The notes under the pieces were generated by a model that saw nothing but the letters and a program-made list of their open reading frames with translations, had not been told where the DNA came from and ran no database searches. The translations under genes and the position numbers were made by a program. From positions 3,086,001-3,150,000 of the forward strand of contig JAEMBT020000005.1 of the NCBI GenBank assembly GCA_018873245.2: a stretch of DNA of 64,000 bases, given 5' to 3'. Shown piece after piece: positions 60,345 to 64,000 of this stretch (the first letter of the stretch is position 1; every line of letters begins with the position of its first letter). The DNA comes from Archegozetes longisetosus. Taxonomy: Eukaryota; Arthropoda; Arachnida; Sarcoptiformes; Trhypochthoniidae.

Positions 60345-62508
60345 TTATAAAATTAAACAAAACAGATTGATCAGCCTAAGATCCAGCAGAATTTGCCAGA
60401 ACAGACTGTTTGCGTCGATCCAAATTTGTTGAAGACTAAGCGGCAAATGAAACCATTGTTTTTGTAATATTTGAGAATTAGAAATCGCACAGTCTATACT
60501 CAATCGAAGCAATGATTTTGGTGTGAATCGTATAGTTATGACATCTCCAGAGTATACCTTAAAATTGATTCAATATAAGATTTTTTATAATTTACTAAAC
60601 CGAAACTTTGATTCATCAACAAAAACATACATTTTTGGAGTTTTGAAGGTTAAGAACATTAAGAATACTTTGAGTACCACCTCCAAAGACTAAAACTGTA
60701 ATTAATTTGCGAATTAGTTAAAATTTGATTAGGATATAAACAACATACTTTCACTGAAGGGTGATAATTGTGCTGTATGCCAATGTCGTGGTTTATCAAA
60801 TGCTAAATTGATTTGAACCCAAATAAGAGTTCGCACATTCAATATCCAACAATCGTTTAAAGGCTTATTATCTTGGCTGAAGCCTCCGTAGAGTACGATT
60901 GCTTCGTCAGATAACGGTGTGAGCGAGTGCCATGATCTACCAACTGGCATATCATCATTATGAGCACCATATGTCGTCAGTTTTTCACTCCAACACATCT
61001 CTTCCATATTGATATAATACAAGTCACTCATTCTTGACTCCCCGTGACGTCCACCAAATATGAAGACTTTGTTTCCGACCTTTGCGGCCGCGTGTGCAGC
61101 CCTCGCAATCGGCGCTTTTCCTTTGACATGAGGCCAACTCCACTCATTTGTTTCGGGATCATAAGAAGCAAACTGGTTATTCCAACCGCGTCTATAATGC
61201 TATTTGGATAGATATGAATGATTTAGTATATGAAGGTTTGAATGATTTCTAACGTAGTACTGCTGGAGCTCTTACCCAATGGGACTTAGAATCGAGTACG
61301 AATTGGTAATTAGTCTGATGCATCCGTTGATTAGAATTCGGAACACATCCATAACCAGCAAAAACATAAAGTTTGTTGTTATAACTCCAACAAACACTTT
61401 TATCACAAGGAAGCGGTTGTTGTCCAAGAGGTTGAAGTAATTTCCACTCTAATGTATTGAGATTGAGTCTATAAAGATTGTGGGAATTGCCTTCCTCGTG
61501 GTATCCTCCAAACATATACAGAAAGTGATTGATAATAGAAGAACAAGCGCCTGACGTTCCGGGAGGAATGTCTAATAAACTGGTCTCTCCTTTACACTTC
61601 TTTCTACACCTGCGACAATGTTTAGAATTTAATCCTAGCTTTATATCAAACGCCTAAACATTGTATGCCTAAACATTTAACATTTAATTCATTGCTAACC
61701 ACTTCTCAACTAGTGGGTCATATATCCATAATGAGTCTGATGTCAAGTAATTCGTTTGCATCTCTTCCTATAAGTAGTCAAACAGTTAATCATTTCCACT
61801 ATTTTATGAATTAATCTACAGGAAAAGACGTGCGGTTATCAGAATAAGTCTTACTGTAAACATAACTGCCAACATATAAATTGCATAACAGATAGATCAG
61901 AGTCAATGACCCTTTACTTCAATTGGGACATCAGTGTTACGTTATTTCTATTGTTACTATCGGCTTAAAAATAATTTTCCATTTTTGTCTCTTTTATTCT
62001 ATTCTTTCTTATGCTAACTTTCAGAAAGTACTTTTACAGTTATTATAACTTTGAAAAACTCCGTTTCTTAACAGATAGACGTTTCGTTTCTAATTTAATT
62101 CATTTTTCATACCAACTCAAACACACATATCAAAAGTTCACAGATGGACAAAAGTTTGGCTGATTTTTCCAAATCATGTAGATGTGAGGTGGTAGGAGTT
62201 GAAGAAGATTACTCGTCAATAATTATTGCAATGTAATAAGCTTGAAATGAATGATATAACCTGACTACAGCACATTAATTTCCTAACAGACAGTATGTTT
62301 ACAGATAGACTTTAACTGCAATAGCATTACTTAAATCTGGGACACTGAGTGTCCGCCACTCATTCCATTGGGTTAATCAAATAAATTTCAATTAACTTAC
62401 ATTATATCCACTATAGCCACCCAACACTAACATATATCCCTTGTAGCTCGCGCTTATATGTCCAATACGTCCTCCAGGACCTTCCTCGTCTTCATCCATC
62501 CTCATCAT
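60345..62508 (-). CDS. KLHDC2: Kelch-domain protein KLHDC2 (CRL2 substrate receptor)
   Basis: Six exons, minus strand: 62401-62508, 61700-61767, 61276-61609, 60749-61199, 60631-60695 and 60345-60557. Gives 412 aa (human 406). Kelch blades: RIGHISASYKGYMLVLGGYS, HFLYMFGGYHEEGNSHNLYR, NKLYVFAGYGCVPN, AARAAHAAAKVGNKVFIFGG is approximated by PIARAAHAAAKVGNKVFIFG, then RSWHSLTPLSDEAIVLYGGF and LVFGGGTQ. The pocket residues that hold C-terminal di-Gly degrons in human KLHDC2 appear kept: the RRGW Arg/Trp, both Arg of GRHGESRM, and the Ser of RSWHSLTP. The C-terminal PKSLLRLSIDCAI and LPLSLQQIW fit the elongin-BC and CUL2 boxes. It should act as the receptor of a CUL2 ubiquitin ligase. Three ATGs cluster at the start; the first (62508) is used. 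Confidence 0.93.
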
Positions 62509-64000
62509 CCCTATCGATTGATAGCTCTTCAGTCAAACACTTTTACTCCTATGTTAAATGAAAAAAGATTTGATATGAAACGAAAACAAACGATTTGATA
62601 TGATGTGGAAATAAGTTATTTTTAACTTTTTGTATTGCATCTTATTTTGCAAGTCATGCTTATTGTTCGCAATCACATTCAACAGCTAACTATCTTAAAT
62701 AAGCTATCGTTAGACAGCCAAAATGTTCAATACTAACCACTATTATAATTATTATAAGTTATCAATTATTCAATTTTCACTCGATTTAACTTCAAATTAA
62801 GAGATATTAATATAACAAATGTTTCTAAAATGCGTATTATTACACATATTAACAATTTATCGATAACTTAATAGTAGAACTAAATCGAAGGCTATTTTAC
62901 GCAATACATACCTAAAAACGAAATCAATTTTAATGAATTTAAACAAAATAGTAATAAAAGATAGTAAAAAATGTAATTATCTATAGTTTGTAGTGGTACT
63001 ATGTTTTCATGTGGTTCATGCAGAACTAGAGATGTGTGCTTAGCACTGAGCAGCTGTCCCAACTTATAACCATCATAACCATGTCATACCTTTACATTTA
63101 CACTTACAGTAAACACTTTACTAACACTCTTCTCTATTCATCTTATCGTCTATCGTTTTACTTTTTCTCTCTCATTCTCTCTTATCTCTTCACTTACTTC
63201 ACTCCTATCTATGTAACTCTATTTCTGATAAATTCTCTGTTTTATCATTTTTTCGATACTATACTTACAATCGATATACCGATAGAAATGCCTAATAATT
63301 TTGCATAGTTTGCGTAATATTTATGCTAATAAAACCGATAATTATTACTGATTCTTACAACGCGATTCAATGACAGACAATTTTTGAAAAGTGTCGGAAC
63401 TGAATAATTCCTGGAATGTAACTATGGATGTTAACTATATTTGATGTTTAAGCGGAAGAATAGCATAGTTTAGCAGTAAACAGAAAGTTATCTATAACCA
63501 CAAATTCCTTCTGTGTAAATTATGGTATCAGTACTTAAGTATTGCTTTAAAATAAGGAAATAACTCAACTCTCTGACCATTTGTTTGTATTCAGCTTTTG
63601 TTTATTCAATCATTTTAATTATAAACAAATTAATACCAACTCTTATACCATTTTATAGTGTTTATCATTTGCTCACTTTGTCAAAACTATTTTAGGCAAC
63701 TCATCCCTCAAACTAATCATATTTAGCATTTGACTGGTTTTGGTTGTCAGCTAAAAACTTTTCTGGAAATAAATCTTAGAAAATAGCATTTTTGTGTATA
63801 TACTTTTCGCTAATTTTGTCAAGTTTTTCTAACCTATCTATAAATAATTCACACCCAGTTTTAACAGTTCTAACTTAAGTTCTACTCTAGTTATCCTTTC
63901 ATTTGCATAGTTAGCATTGAATACTTATTCCCATACCACCAACAACTCTGATAAGCCCTAAACACGGCTTTTATTTCACATTCTTATTGTTAACTATGTT
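62509..64000. other. Intergenic upstream of KLHDC2 to window end
   Basis: A+T-rich, with the KLHDC2 promoter expected at its left. A pyrimidine-rich, TCTC-containing stretch lies at about 63129-63200. No coding exon recognised. Confidence 0.5.

Overview
The window is nuclear DNA of an animal, most likely a small arthropod. Every recognisable protein is a metazoan orthologue. Genes are split by mostly short (about 60-200 base) GT-AG introns, intergenic DNA is very A+T-rich, and one gene has a TATA box plus a TCAGT initiator of arthropod type. A mite or other small-genome chelicerate would fit, but nothing here fixes the species.

Layout: UTP4 (minus, cut by the left edge), INPP1 (plus), ANAPC11 (minus), cytosolic HSP90 (plus), WDR20 (minus), UTP25 (plus), ITPK1 (minus), SNF/U1A-U2B'' (plus), prohormone convertase 2 (minus, about 9 kb, 12 coding exons), a small secreted cysteine protein (minus), exportin-1 (plus, 12 coding exons), sphingosine-1-phosphate phosphatase (minus), RBM34/Nop12-type RNA-binding protein (plus), the 3' part of ARL5 (plus), an ELMO-domain ARL GAP (minus, 5' end unresolved) and KLHDC2 (minus). 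Exon borders were set by hand from splice signals, reading phase and remembered family sequences. Almost all joins keep phase and give near-standard protein lengths.

The genes are housekeeping and do not form an operon-like system. Some themes recur: ribosome biogenesis (UTP4, UTP25, RBM34), inositol phosphate turnover (INPP1, ITPK1), ubiquitin pathways (ANAPC11, WDR20, KLHDC2) and small-GTPase control (ARL5 beside an ELMOD GAP). I found no novel multi-gene system.

The items most worth a second look are: a six-pentamer heat-shock element between ANAPC11 and HSP90; two single-base frame breaks (HSP90, UTP25) of the same sign in A-rich runs, which look like assembly errors; an unexplained miRNA-like hairpin at 58152-58218; a 32-bp perfect fold-back at 54692-54784; a 173-bp pogo/Tigger-like MITE with TA duplication inside PC2; a second MITE-like element inside WDR20; an ARL5 gene whose P-loop exons are missing next to a compositionally distinct repeat block; and in-frame minisatellites in WDR20, RBM34 and ITPK1.
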